A DNA stretch of 10,963 nt from Clostridia bacterium (lineage in GTDB: Bacteria; Bacillota; Clostridia; Oscillospirales; CAG-272). Shown here piece after piece: positions 1 to 6,686 of the stretch; within the stretch, counting starts at the first letter, position 1; each line of letters opens with the position of its first letter. The DNA is taken from NCBI GenBank assembly GCA_024404655.1, contig JAKSPR010000069.1, forward strand, positions 1-10,963, read 5' to 3'. A program made the translations under genes and the position numbers. A model generated the notes under the pieces. That model saw only the letters and a list, made by a program, of their open reading frames with translations, had not been told where the DNA came from and made no database searches.

Positions 1-180
1 ATAATAACCGGCAAGTTTTTCTGCGAGTCCGGCGCTGACGGAATTCAGAAGGTCGAGGGTCTCATCGCCTGTGGGGGCGGGCTTCGATGCGCCGCCGGAA
101 CTTCCTTTGCAGGAGACAAGGATCAGGCATAAAAAGACACAGAGCAGGGAAAGGAGCAGTGCGGGCAGGTTTCGTTTCAT
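1..180 (-). CDS. Lipoprotein, N-terminal part only (cut by window edge)
   Basis: The first 60 residues of a minus-strand gene are visible; the rest lies beyond position 1. The start is the ATG at 180-178. Residues 1-3 are MKR, followed by a strongly hydrophobic stretch (about residues 5-22) and a lipobox L-V-S-C, with Cys24 as the expected lipid-modified residue. After the cysteine comes a short Gly/Ser/Ala/Pro-rich linker (KGSSGGASKPAPTG), typical of a surface lipoprotein tether, and then the beginning of a folded region. A purine-rich AAAGGA lies about 14 bases upstream, slightly far for a ribosome binding site; the other nearby ATG (190-188) is in a different frame and gives no lipoprotein signal. 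The gene is divergent from the zinc-ribbon operon and has its own promoter. Function cannot be told from this fragment. Confidence 0.8.
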   Translation of the reverse strand, partial: MKRNLPALLLSLLCVFLCLILVSCKGSSGGASKPAPTGDETLDLLNSVSAGLAEKLAGYY

Positions 181-218
181 CGGGTGTCATTCCGTCCTTT
201 TGGTATCACTTCCCCCAT

Positions 219-247
219 AGTATAGCATAAATCGGCGGATTATTCAA
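219..247 (-). promoter_or_regulatory. Sigma-A promoter for the minus-strand lipoprotein gene
   Basis: Read on the minus strand, a -35 box TTGAAT (247-242) and a -10 box TATACT (224-219) are separated by 17 bases. The -10 box is preceded by TGC, giving an extended -10 element. The start of transcription would fall near position 212, about 30 bases before the lipoprotein ATG. Confidence 0.75.
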
Positions 248-267
248 GCACAAATCCAGGATAAGTC

Positions 268-295
268 TTGCATTTTCGGTGTGATATGTTATAAT
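268..295 (+). promoter_or_regulatory. Sigma-A promoter for the zinc-ribbon protein operon
   Basis: A -35 box TTGCAT (268-273) and a perfect -10 box TATAAT (290-295) are 16 bases apart, with a TGT extended -10 immediately before the -10 box. Transcription would begin near 302, leaving a leader of roughly 67 bases before the ATG at 369. It faces away from the promoter at 219-247, so the two divergent units share one control region of under 190 bases. Confidence 0.75.
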
Positions 296-368
296 AAAGA
301 CAGAATATGAAATCGGCTGCCTGAGCGCGTTTTGCGGCGATGACATCAAACCCCCAACGGAGGACAAA

Positions 369-1967
369 ATGGAAGCATTTTTTGAAAAACTGAAATGGAT
401 TGCGATCCTTGCTGCCTGCATTCTTGCGGGCTCCATGCTTTGCATCATGGCGGTGATCGAGCCGGATTTTGAGATTGCAAGCCGGATTTTCGGCTTTGTC
501 TGCGGGCTGATTTTCCTTGCTCTGCCGACGCTTGTGGGCTATAACCTCATAAAAGAGCGTATGAAGAACAAAGACATCAAAAAAGAAGCCCGGGCGCGCA
601 GCATCTATCCGTTCTTTGACACGGTGGAGACGGATCAGAACGAGACTGAAGCACGGCTGACCGGGTTCCGTGCGGATCTGGGACGATTCTTTGAGAACCG
701 GGGCATCGGGGAAAACAGTGCTCTGCAGGGGGACACGACCCAGCTCTTCTATAACATCTTAAGCTTCCGCAAAAAGCGTCTGGACCGCAAGCACATCACC
801 CTGCGTCTGGTATCCGAGCGCAAAAACTACGAAACCGGCGGTGCTGTGCGGGTGAAGCGGAATTTTGACGGCAAATATGAGGCTGCGCAGATTAAGGAGA
901 CCATTGCGGCGAAATCTACGTTCTTCCGCGAAAACGGGATGGAGTTCTATTCCCACCTGGACACGCATCTGGCGCATTACACTCTGATCAATGCAAAACA
1001 GGAGGGGGCGGATCATGTGATCTGTCCCAACTGCGGAAACAAGACCACGCGGGAAAATCTGGTCGACGGCTGCGACTACTGCGGGACCCATTTTTCCGTG
1101 GAGGACCTGGGTACCAAGGTGGCGGATTTTGCTCTGCGGGATGATTATGATATCCAGTATGCCAAATATAAAGCCCAGCGGCAGTGGTTCGGCGTCTATG
1201 TCTTTCTCGGCATTGCGGCTGTGACCTTTGTGCTGATGCTGATCATCGGTTTTTCTATGGGAAAAGCGGAGATGCTGGAAATCGGCGACGGTTCCATGGC
1301 CATTGCGCTGCTTGCCATGGTAATGGCGGCGGCCTTTGCGGGGTTCTGTTTCGGTATTCTCGGCATGTATTTCTTCTGGTTCTGCGTTTTCCCCTTTGTG
1401 CAGATCGGAGCGTCCTTAAGCTATTATTCCAAAGGCCGTCTGAACCGGATGAAAGAAGCACAGCGGGCCGATACCCTGCAGGAAGAAAAGATCCGGAAAT
1501 CCGATCCGCTGTTCTCTGTCGCCGGATTCTATTCCAATGTTCAGAATAAGCTGGCCTCCATTCATTACGCGGAGAATGCGGCGGGCATCAACGCCTTCTC
1601 CGATGCAGAGCTGTCCTCCTATCTGCCGAAATATGCCGATGTGATCGACATGGCGTTTGAAGAAATGCGCATTGAGGGCTACGCCGTGGAAGGAGATTAT
1701 CAGCGGGCGACGGTACGGACGACGCTCTCCCTGCGGCTGGACAATGGACAGCGGGTGGAGACGAAAACGGAGCATCTGCGGCTGACGCTGAAAAAATCGG
1801 CGTCATGCAAGACCCTTGCGGTCAGCGGTCCGAAGGTATTCCGGTGCAAAGGCTGCGGGGCGAGTATTTCTCTGGCAGAAGGAAAAACCTGCGAATACTG
1901 CGGCAGTACCTTTGACTTAAAACAATATGACTGGATGATTTCGGATTATCAGGTATTGAATACATAA
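369..1967 (+). CDS. Membrane protein with two zinc ribbons, possibly Tim44-like
   Basis: This is a 532-residue integral membrane protein of unknown function. Residues 10-30 and 40-61 form an N-terminal hydrophobic pair, and residues 274-297 and about 310-353 form a second hydrophobic region. Between them a soluble region ends in a zinc ribbon, C219-x2-C222-x12-C235-x2-C238. After the second membrane region, residues about 379-488 (AGFYSNVQNKLASIHYA and onward) look like a Tim44/NTF2-type alpha+beta domain. That domain is followed by a second zinc ribbon, C493-x2-C496-x11-C508-x2-C511, close to the C-terminus. The repeated plan of membrane pair, soluble domain and ribbon suggests an internal duplication. 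The start is well supported by GGAGG five bases upstream. The gene is followed after 13 bases by a second membrane-associated gene, so the two are probably co-transcribed. The coding assignment is certain; the Tim44-like call rests on overall resemblance and is tentative. Confidence 0.85.
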   Translation: MEAFFEKLKWIAILAACILAGSMLCIMAVIEPDFEIASRIFGFVCGLIFLALPTLVGYNLIKERMKNKDIKKEARARSIYPFFDTVETDQNETEARLTGFRADLGRFFENRGIGENSALQGDTTQLFYNILSFRKKRLDRKHITLRLVSERKNYETGGAVRVKRNFDGKYEAAQIKETIAAKSTFFRENGMEFYSHLDTHLAHYTLINAKQEGADHVICPNCGNKTTRENLVDGCDYCGTHFSVEDLGTKVADFALRDDYDIQYAKYKAQRQWFGVYVFLGIAAVTFVLMLIIGFSMGKAEMLEIGDGSMAIALLAMVMAAAFAGFCFGILGMYFFWFCVFPFVQIGASLSYYSKGRLNRMKEAQRADTLQEEKIRKSDPLFSVAGFYSNVQNKLASIHYAENAAGINAFSDAELSSYLPKYADVIDMAFEEMRIEGYAVEGDYQRATVRTTLSLRLDNGQRVETKTEHLRLTLKKSASCKTLAVSGPKVFRCKGCGASISLAEGKTCEYCGSTFDLKQYDWMISDYQVLNT

Positions 1968-1980
1968 AAGGAGGCTTTCC

Positions 1981-2547
1981 ATGAAAAAGATTCTTTTGAT
2001 TATACTGGGTATTGTGCTGGTTCTGGCACTGGCTTTTGTTGCACTGTTTTTCTACTCCCGGGCCCATATCATGGATAAGGGCATGGAATACGGGGCGACC
2101 TACAATCTTCTGCAGGGGAAATGGGTAGAGCTTTATCCAAGCTCGCCGGAAAATGCCGTGCGCTTTTCCATCAAAGGAGACGTTCTGACCTATACAGCCT
2201 ATGAGGGCAAAAATAAGGTGGAGAAGACGGCAAAATTCACACTGGATTCCACATCGCAGATTTCCCATACGAACCAGTATTTTTCCTTCCTGTTTCCGGG
2301 TGGTGAAGAGCGTCCGATGGACGATTATCTCTATCAGATCGTGGAAACGGACGACGGACTTGCCGGCGTGATCTCCTTCTTGTTTTTTGAAGATGACGGT
2401 GTGGGATATTTTATCTCCGGGGAATTTGTCAGAGAAGAAGACCGGGCGTTTTTCCCGGAAAGCGGATACCGCTCCCCTCTGGCGGCGGAACTTGACGGGA
2501 ACGAAGCGGTTCCCACGATCGCGGAAAACGAATCGGATAACGGATAA
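1981..2547 (+). CDS. Membrane-anchored protein of unknown function
   Basis: The 188-residue product has MKK followed by one hydrophobic helix (about residues 4-25) and no lipobox cysteine, so it is most likely held by an uncleaved N-terminal anchor with the remainder outside the cell. The exposed part begins LLQGKWVEL and alternates short hydrophobic strands with polar turns, which suggests a small beta-rich, perhaps lipocalin-like barrel; this is inference only. The C-terminal 30 residues are acidic and look unstructured. The start is fixed by a strong AAGGAGG six bases before the ATG. It lies 13 bases after the zinc-ribbon gene and just before a terminator, so it is the last gene of a two-gene operon and may act with that membrane protein. 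I do not recognise a named family. Confidence 0.8.
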   Translation: MKKILLIILGIVLVLALAFVALFFYSRAHIMDKGMEYGATYNLLQGKWVELYPSSPENAVRFSIKGDVLTYTAYEGKNKVEKTAKFTLDSTSQISHTNQYFSFLFPGGEERPMDDYLYQIVETDDGLAGVISFLFFEDDGVGYFISGEFVREEDRAFFPESGYRSPLAAELDGNEAVPTIAENESDNG

Positions 2548-2565
2548 AAGAAGACAGAAACCACG

Positions 2566-2600
2566 GGTCTGCTGCATGCTCCATGCGGCAGACCTTTGTT
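2566..2600 (+). terminator. Rho-independent terminator of the zinc-ribbon operon
   Basis: A 13-base-pair stem (2566-2578 with 2582-2594, containing one G-T wobble) with a three-base loop CTC is followed by TTTGTT. It starts about 18 bases after the stop codon of the 188-residue gene. Confidence 0.85.
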
Positions 2601-2660
2601 AATTCTGCTGTAATATTTTGTTATTCCATCGTTGAAAACAACAAAGATGCCTCAATACCC

Positions 2661-2689
2661 TTGACATCCATCGGGAGATTGTTTATAAT
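2661..2689 (+). promoter_or_regulatory. Consensus sigma-A promoter for the first solute-binding protein
   Basis: A perfect -35 box TTGACA (2661-2666) and a perfect -10 box TATAAT (2684-2689) are 17 bases apart. Transcription would start near 2696. Such a promoter would be strong unless a repressor or a leader structure restrains it, which suits an abundant surface binding protein. Confidence 0.85.
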
Positions 2690-2705
2690 AGGAACAATAA
2701 GGGAT

Positions 2706-2733
2706 GCGGGGTGATGTGACCGGTCCCGCTTTT
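2706..2733 (+). promoter_or_regulatory. Possible leader hairpin before the first solute-binding protein
   Basis: In the roughly 55-base leader, GCGGG (2706-2710) can pair with CCCGC (2725-2729) across a 14-base loop that itself holds the palindrome ACCGGT. TTTTG follows the stem directly (2730-2734), immediately upstream of the AAAGGA ribosome binding site. It resembles a short attenuator or an mRNA-stabilising 5' hairpin, but the stem is only five base pairs, so it may be chance. Confidence 0.25.
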
Positions 2734-2751
2734 GAGAAAGGAATACCCAAA

Positions 2752-4233
2752 ATGAAGAATTTACGCTTATTTGCGGGGCTGTGCGCAGCTCTCACCATGG
2801 CGTCTGTCCTCAGCGCCTGCGGAGATACGGCGACAGCACCTTCCAAGGATACGGAAGCGAAAGGGCAGGAGGGTACTGCGGCAATCGAGACTGAGGAAGT
2901 TGCCAAGAGACCTCCGGTCAATCTGCCGGACGGACTTGATTTCGGCGGTGCGGCATTCAATTCCATCACGTTTGAGTGGCAAGGCTATAAGTATTACTTC
3001 TTCGCTGACGAAGAAAACGGCGATATCATGAATGACGCGATCTACCACCGCAGGCAGGGGGTAGAGGACAAGCTGAATGTTAAGCTGAGTGACGAAATGC
3101 TGGGCAACGACAGCACCGAATATGTGCAGAATGCGGTCAAAAAGACGGTTCTGGGCGGCGAAGATGTTTATCAGCAGGCGCTGTTCCACTGTATCGGCGG
3201 CATTGCGACCATGGCCTCCAGCGGCTATCTTTACAATCTCGACGATATGCCGTATCTGGACCTGAAAGCCGAATGGTGGAATCAGGAGCAGATGGATGTC
3301 CTGCGGCTGGGCAAGAATACCTACTATGCGGTCAATGACTATATGATCCCCTGTCCCTATATCTGCTATTTCAACAAGGAAATGGTACAGAGACTGGACT
3401 ATGAGAACCCCTATGATCTGGTTTATCAGGGCAAATGGACGCTGGACAAGTTCATCGAAATGGCGCGCGGCGCGGTTTCCGACCTGAACGGCGACGGCAA
3501 GATCGACTTTGAGAACGACTCCTTCGGTATTTCCTCAAACGAAACTTCCAAGTACATCAGCTTTATGACGGGTTCCGGTCAGTTCATCACGGAAAAGGGT
3601 GCTGACGGTCACATTGCGCTGGCGATCAACACGCCGAAGACCCAGAGCATCATGGAGCGGTTCACGGTTCTGGCAGACGAAAAGGTCTGCTACATTCCGC
3701 CGAGCCAGGACGAAGCTGTCCAGCTGACCATCAATTCCGGACGTCTGATGTTCCAGCTCAATGCTCTTTCTTCCGCGGAAATGATGCGTGACTACACGGT
3801 GGATTTCGGTTTCCTGCCGTATCCGAAATATGATGAAGCGCAGGAACGCTACTACTCCATGGACTGGGGCGGACTGATGGGCGTTCCTACCACCATCACC
3901 AATCCGGAAATGGTCGGCGCGGTCACGGACCTGCTGGCTTATGAGAGCGGAAACGAAGTCATCCCGACCTACTATCAGACTGTTCTTACCGGTAAGCTGG
4001 CGCGGGATGAAGATGCGGAAAAGATGCTTGATATCATCTTTGACACTATCTGCTATGAGGTCGGCGGCAACTACTTTGGTTTCTCCGGCGGCTTCAACGA
4101 GCTGTTCTATTCCATCTCCAATCTGGCGCTGAAGGGCAACAGTGATTTTGCGTCCTTCTATGCAAAGAAGGAAAAGACTTCCAACAAGACCATCGACAAG
4201 TTCTATGCAGACCTTGAAAATGTAGAAGAATAA
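2752..4233 (+). CDS. ABC transporter solute-binding lipoprotein (probably carbohydrate), first copy
   Basis: The 493-residue protein is a family 1-type extracellular solute-binding lipoprotein, expected to capture an oligosaccharide and hand it to an ABC importer. It has a signal peptide with lipobox LSAC (Cys23), then a low-complexity Thr/Glu/Ala-rich tether to about residue 55. The binding fold follows, beginning with DFGGAAF at residue 63. A GKWTLDKF segment leads into the loop DLNGDGKID (from Asp244), which looks like the calcium loop seen in some sugar-binding proteins. The start used here has AAAGGA nine bases upstream. An in-frame ATG 48 bases earlier lies almost at the transcription start, lacks a ribosome binding site, and would put 16 extra residues before the signal peptide. 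The gene stands alone between its own promoter and terminators; no permease or ATPase gene is adjacent. It is paralogous to the product of 6687-8201. The ligand is unknown. Confidence 0.9.
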   Translation: MKNLRLFAGLCAALTMASVLSACGDTATAPSKDTEAKGQEGTAAIETEEVAKRPPVNLPDGLDFGGAAFNSITFEWQGYKYYFFADEENGDIMNDAIYHRRQGVEDKLNVKLSDEMLGNDSTEYVQNAVKKTVLGGEDVYQQALFHCIGGIATMASSGYLYNLDDMPYLDLKAEWWNQEQMDVLRLGKNTYYAVNDYMIPCPYICYFNKEMVQRLDYENPYDLVYQGKWTLDKFIEMARGAVSDLNGDGKIDFENDSFGISSNETSKYISFMTGSGQFITEKGADGHIALAINTPKTQSIMERFTVLADEKVCYIPPSQDEAVQLTINSGRLMFQLNALSSAEMMRDYTVDFGFLPYPKYDEAQERYYSMDWGGLMGVPTTITNPEMVGAVTDLLAYESGNEVIPTYYQTVLTGKLARDEDAEKMLDIIFDTICYEVGGNYFGFSGGFNELFYSISNLALKGNSDFASFYAKKEKTSNKTIDKFYADLENVEE

Positions 4234-4239
4234 ATGTAC

Positions 4240-4276
4240 GCGGCACCCGGGGATTTTTCCGGCTGCCGCTTTTGTT
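4240..4276 (+). terminator. Terminator of the first solute-binding protein gene
   Basis: GCGGCA (4240-4245) pairs with TGCCGC (4264-4269); after one C-C mismatch, CCGG (4247-4250) pairs with CCGG (4259-4262). The loop is eight bases and TTTTGTT follows the stem. It begins seven bases after the stop codon. Confidence 0.8.
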
Positions 4277-4296
4277 GGTAAAACAGGAATAATATG

Positions 4297-4340
4297 ACCC
4301 GGAACGACCATGAGTACGATCGTTCCGGGTTCTCTTTTTA
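4297..4340. terminator. Second hairpin terminator between convergent genes
   Basis: A perfect 11-base-pair stem (4297-4307 with 4320-4330) with a 12-base loop is followed on the plus strand by TCTCTTTTTA. It is a back-up for the solute-binding protein gene. On the minus strand it lies seven bases past the hydrolase stop codon and is followed by a moderately T-rich stretch, so it probably also ends that transcript. The plus-strand T-run overlaps the minus-strand stop codon at 4338-4340. Confidence 0.8.
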
Positions 4341-6512
4341 ATCGGTCAGCGTTTCAAGGGCGGATCGCAGTTCTTCCATAGGACCGTCATAAAGGAGATA
4401 TGCGCGGTTTTCGACTGTCATGGTGACAGCACCGTCATCAGCTTTGACGGGAAGCGGCGCATCCGAAAATTCATGGAGATATTCCACCCGGTCAGCGGGG
4501 AGTGGCAGGGTGATATCCGCCCGACCAGATGCGTGCCAGAGCATGGCACAGGATTTTCCCCCGTAGGTGAATGTAAATGCGCGGATGCGGAAATCCGGGG
4601 TATTCACCGGGGTGATGGGGACCAACGCGTACTCGCCGGACTTTGTGATCAGCAGGTGGTGTTCCTTACCGGGGGTGCGGAGGCTTTGGCGCTGTTCTTC
4701 GGTCAGGAGGTTGTTTCTGCGTACATCTTCCCAGCGGCGCATGACCTCCAGAATATCGTCGGTTCTCGGATGGGCACGCAGCGGTTCCAGGCGGAACTGG
4801 ATGGTGGAGGGGCAGTCCCAGGCTGCGGCGTGGGAGGTACCGTATTCAAACTGGTCGGGTTGGGTGCCGTTGGACTTCTCATCAGGTGCCCAATAGCCCC
4901 ACCAGCCGAAGTTCAGACGGGTGAAATCGTTCTGCATCCGGGGCGCTTCCTCGGCAGGAAATTCGTCGATCTTTTCCTTGAAGATCTCCGGGGCGAACAC
5001 GTCAAAGGCGTTGCCGCCGCTCAGATGATGCCAGCCGAAATGGGCCTTGGCGGCACCCTCGGTAAAGAGGGGCTTGTTTTTCAGCTTTTCATAGACGCGG
5101 TATTGACCGCGGGGGACGTTATAGGCATACGGGGGATTGACGCCCTCGGAGCCGTCGAAGTACATAAAACCGAAGCCAGCGTTGTAGGTATCGGCGATCT
5201 TTTCCGCAATCTCATCGGCAAGGCTGGAATCCTGATCGAGATAGACGCTGGATGCGCCGTATTCACTGACGTCAAGGATGCCGCCGATCTCGCCCATGGG
5301 ATGCTCTGTGACAATCGTATCATACGCACCGCGCTGAATACCATAAAAACGATAAGGACGTTCACAGGTATAGCCCTCGTAGGTCATCAGCTCCCCGCCG
5401 AAGCGGAGGACACGGCAGCGGTCCGCCATGACGGTATCGGTGGGATCTTCTTCCACAAAGAGTTCGGAAATCTCACCTGCGGGCAGCGGCTTTGCAAGGG
5501 TGAAGCGGGTTGTCAGACGCAGACGATGGTCGGCGACAGGGGTGACATAACGGCTTTTCAGACCGATGTGGGTCTGGAGCACATGGAGACCGGGGATGAT
5601 GTCCGCTGAGCGGATCTTATTAAGCATTGCGGCGAGATCTTCCCGTCCGCGGGGATACTCGGGACGGAAATCATAGTTGCCGTTCAGCGCGTAGCTGCCC
5701 TGTTCCCGGAACAGGCAGGTATAATAAAGGAGCATCAGACGGAAGCCTCCGCGTTTGGCGTAGGCGATATGGTCATCTACATTCTCCGGGGTCAGGTTGG
5801 AAACCCAGTAGACGGAAGAATTGATCTCCGTGCTTCTGCGGCTTTCCACGCCCAACGGAAGACTGCAGTCTTTTTCCAGAGCATCGACGGCATCAAGGAA
5901 GCATTCGGTCTCTGCTGCGATGAGGGCGGCGGTGGTGCCGCGGAGGTGAATACCGCGGACCGCGTCGGCGTACAGAATACGGCAGTTCTCCCGGCGCTCG
6001 GAATCCACCTGGGCATGGGGATCGGCGGCGAGGACGCAGACGGATGCGCTGTCGTCACGGCTGACATTGAGCCATTCTCCGAAGGCCTCCCTGTGCTTCA
6101 CGGGCAGGCTGACAAGACGGAAGGATTCGACGGGAGGCGGTGTCATGGCAAGTCCCGGATAATCATCGGGGTGGACGATGAAGTCTGTCAAAGTGAAAGT
6201 CATATAGGTATCCGCGATGCGGACCGCGACAGCGGCCTCAAAGGGGGTGACGGCGAAGCCGACGATGAGACGGCAGGTATCGGGGGTCTCACCCGGTTCC
6301 ATACGGAGGCGGTTGGCGGGGAAGGTGGTGCGCTTGTTGGGATGGGCCAGCTTGACCTCGTTATTGAAGGGGCGCGGCTGGGTGACGGAGAACAGGGAGA
6401 CGGTTTGGTCGGGGGTCAGGAGTTCTTCTCCTGTGGATTTCAAAATGAGACTGCGGGGGATGGCGTCCTCACCGACAGTCAGAGAGAAGGCCTTGTTTTC
6501 AAGAAGAATCAT
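4338..6512 (-). CDS. Putative cytoplasmic TIM-barrel glycoside hydrolase, family unassigned
   Basis: The 724-residue protein has no signal peptide or membrane segment and should be cytoplasmic. Residues 1 to about 230 (starting MILLENKAFSLTVGED) look like the N-terminal beta-sandwich of many large glycosidases. Residues about 234-560 look like a TIM barrel: an early strand reads GFRLMLLYY and a later one FGFMYFDGSEG, where Asp453 or Glu456 would sit at a strand end as in catalytic aspartates of alpha-galactosidase- and alpha-fucosidase-type barrels. A beta-rich insert lies inside the barrel (about 329-399). Trp-rich segments (GWWGYW) follow, and the C-terminus (about 630-715) resembles a beta domain. 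The start has AAAGGAG nine bases upstream. The open frame continues upstream, but that part overlaps the divergent solute-binding gene and has no start signal. Lying between two sugar-binding lipoprotein genes, it probably cleaves an imported oligosaccharide. Glycosidase fold is likely; activity and family are not established. Confidence 0.7.
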   Translation of the reverse strand: MILLENKAFSLTVGEDAIPRSLILKSTGEELLTPDQTVSLFSVTQPRPFNNEVKLAHPNKRTTFPANRLRMEPGETPDTCRLIVGFAVTPFEAAVAVRIADTYMTFTLTDFIVHPDDYPGLAMTPPPVESFRLVSLPVKHREAFGEWLNVSRDDSASVCVLAADPHAQVDSERRENCRILYADAVRGIHLRGTTAALIAAETECFLDAVDALEKDCSLPLGVESRRSTEINSSVYWVSNLTPENVDDHIAYAKRGGFRLMLLYYTCLFREQGSYALNGNYDFRPEYPRGREDLAAMLNKIRSADIIPGLHVLQTHIGLKSRYVTPVADHRLRLTTRFTLAKPLPAGEISELFVEEDPTDTVMADRCRVLRFGGELMTYEGYTCERPYRFYGIQRGAYDTIVTEHPMGEIGGILDVSEYGASSVYLDQDSSLADEIAEKIADTYNAGFGFMYFDGSEGVNPPYAYNVPRGQYRVYEKLKNKPLFTEGAAKAHFGWHHLSGGNAFDVFAPEIFKEKIDEFPAEEAPRMQNDFTRLNFGWWGYWAPDEKSNGTQPDQFEYGTSHAAAWDCPSTIQFRLEPLRAHPRTDDILEVMRRWEDVRRNNLLTEEQRQSLRTPGKEHHLLITKSGEYALVPITPVNTPDFRIRAFTFTYGGKSCAMLWHASGRADITLPLPADRVEYLHEFSDAPLPVKADDGAVTMTVENRAYLLYDGPMEELRSALETLTD

Positions 6513-6545
6513 GGCGGGTATCTCCTTTGCTTTTATGATATATTG

Positions 6546-6574
6546 AGCATAACAGAAAACGCGGCTCTTGTCAA
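6546..6574 (-). promoter_or_regulatory. Sigma-A promoter for the TIM-barrel hydrolase gene
   Basis: On the minus strand, TTGACA (6574-6569) and TATGCT (6551-6546) are 17 bases apart, with a TGT extended -10. Transcription would start near 6539, about 27 bases before the ATG. It is divergent from the promoter at 6625-6653, and the two -35 boxes are about 50 bases apart, so one regulator bound between them could control both genes. Confidence 0.8.
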
Positions 6575-6624
6575 TGGGGAACAGTGATTTTGAAAGCAAA
6601 ATATCGGAAATTGAATTTTGGGAA

Positions 6625-6653
6625 TTGACAGAACGATGGGAAAATGGTATAAT
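6625..6653 (+). promoter_or_regulatory. Consensus sigma-A promoter for the second solute-binding protein
   Basis: A perfect TTGACA (6625-6630) and a perfect TATAAT (6648-6653) are 17 bases apart, with TGG just before the -10 box (extended -10). An 11-base palindrome AAATTGAATTT (6608-6618) lies just upstream of the -35 box and could be an operator, although in such AT-rich sequence it may be chance. Confidence 0.85.
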
Positions 6654-6686
6654 CAAGCAAAAAGAAAGCGAAAGGATGACTAAACC

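Noticed and set aside
307..324. Five-codon reading frame in the leader of the zinc-ribbon operon
   Set aside because: No ribosome binding site and no regulatory residue pattern; it is too short to support.
1822..2577. Open frame of 251 codons on the minus strand across the zinc-ribbon gene end and the 188-residue gene
   Set aside because: It runs antisense through two genes with good ribosome binding sites and an operon terminator; the translation shows no domain-like pattern.
2704..2751. Earlier in-frame ATG for the first solute-binding protein
   Set aside because: It lies about eight bases from the predicted transcription start with no ribosome binding site, and would place 16 polar residues before a standard lipoprotein signal peptide.
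4473..5609. Open frame of 378 codons on the plus strand opposite the TIM-barrel hydrolase
   Set aside because: No ribosome binding site or promoter, and a composition typical of antisense shadows in GC-rich genes; the minus-strand frame has a full promoter, ribosome binding site and terminator.
6590..6603. Possible catabolite repression (cre) site TGAAAGCAAAATAT
   Set aside because: Only the first half matches the TGWAARCG-type consensus; the second half does not, so it is no better than chance.
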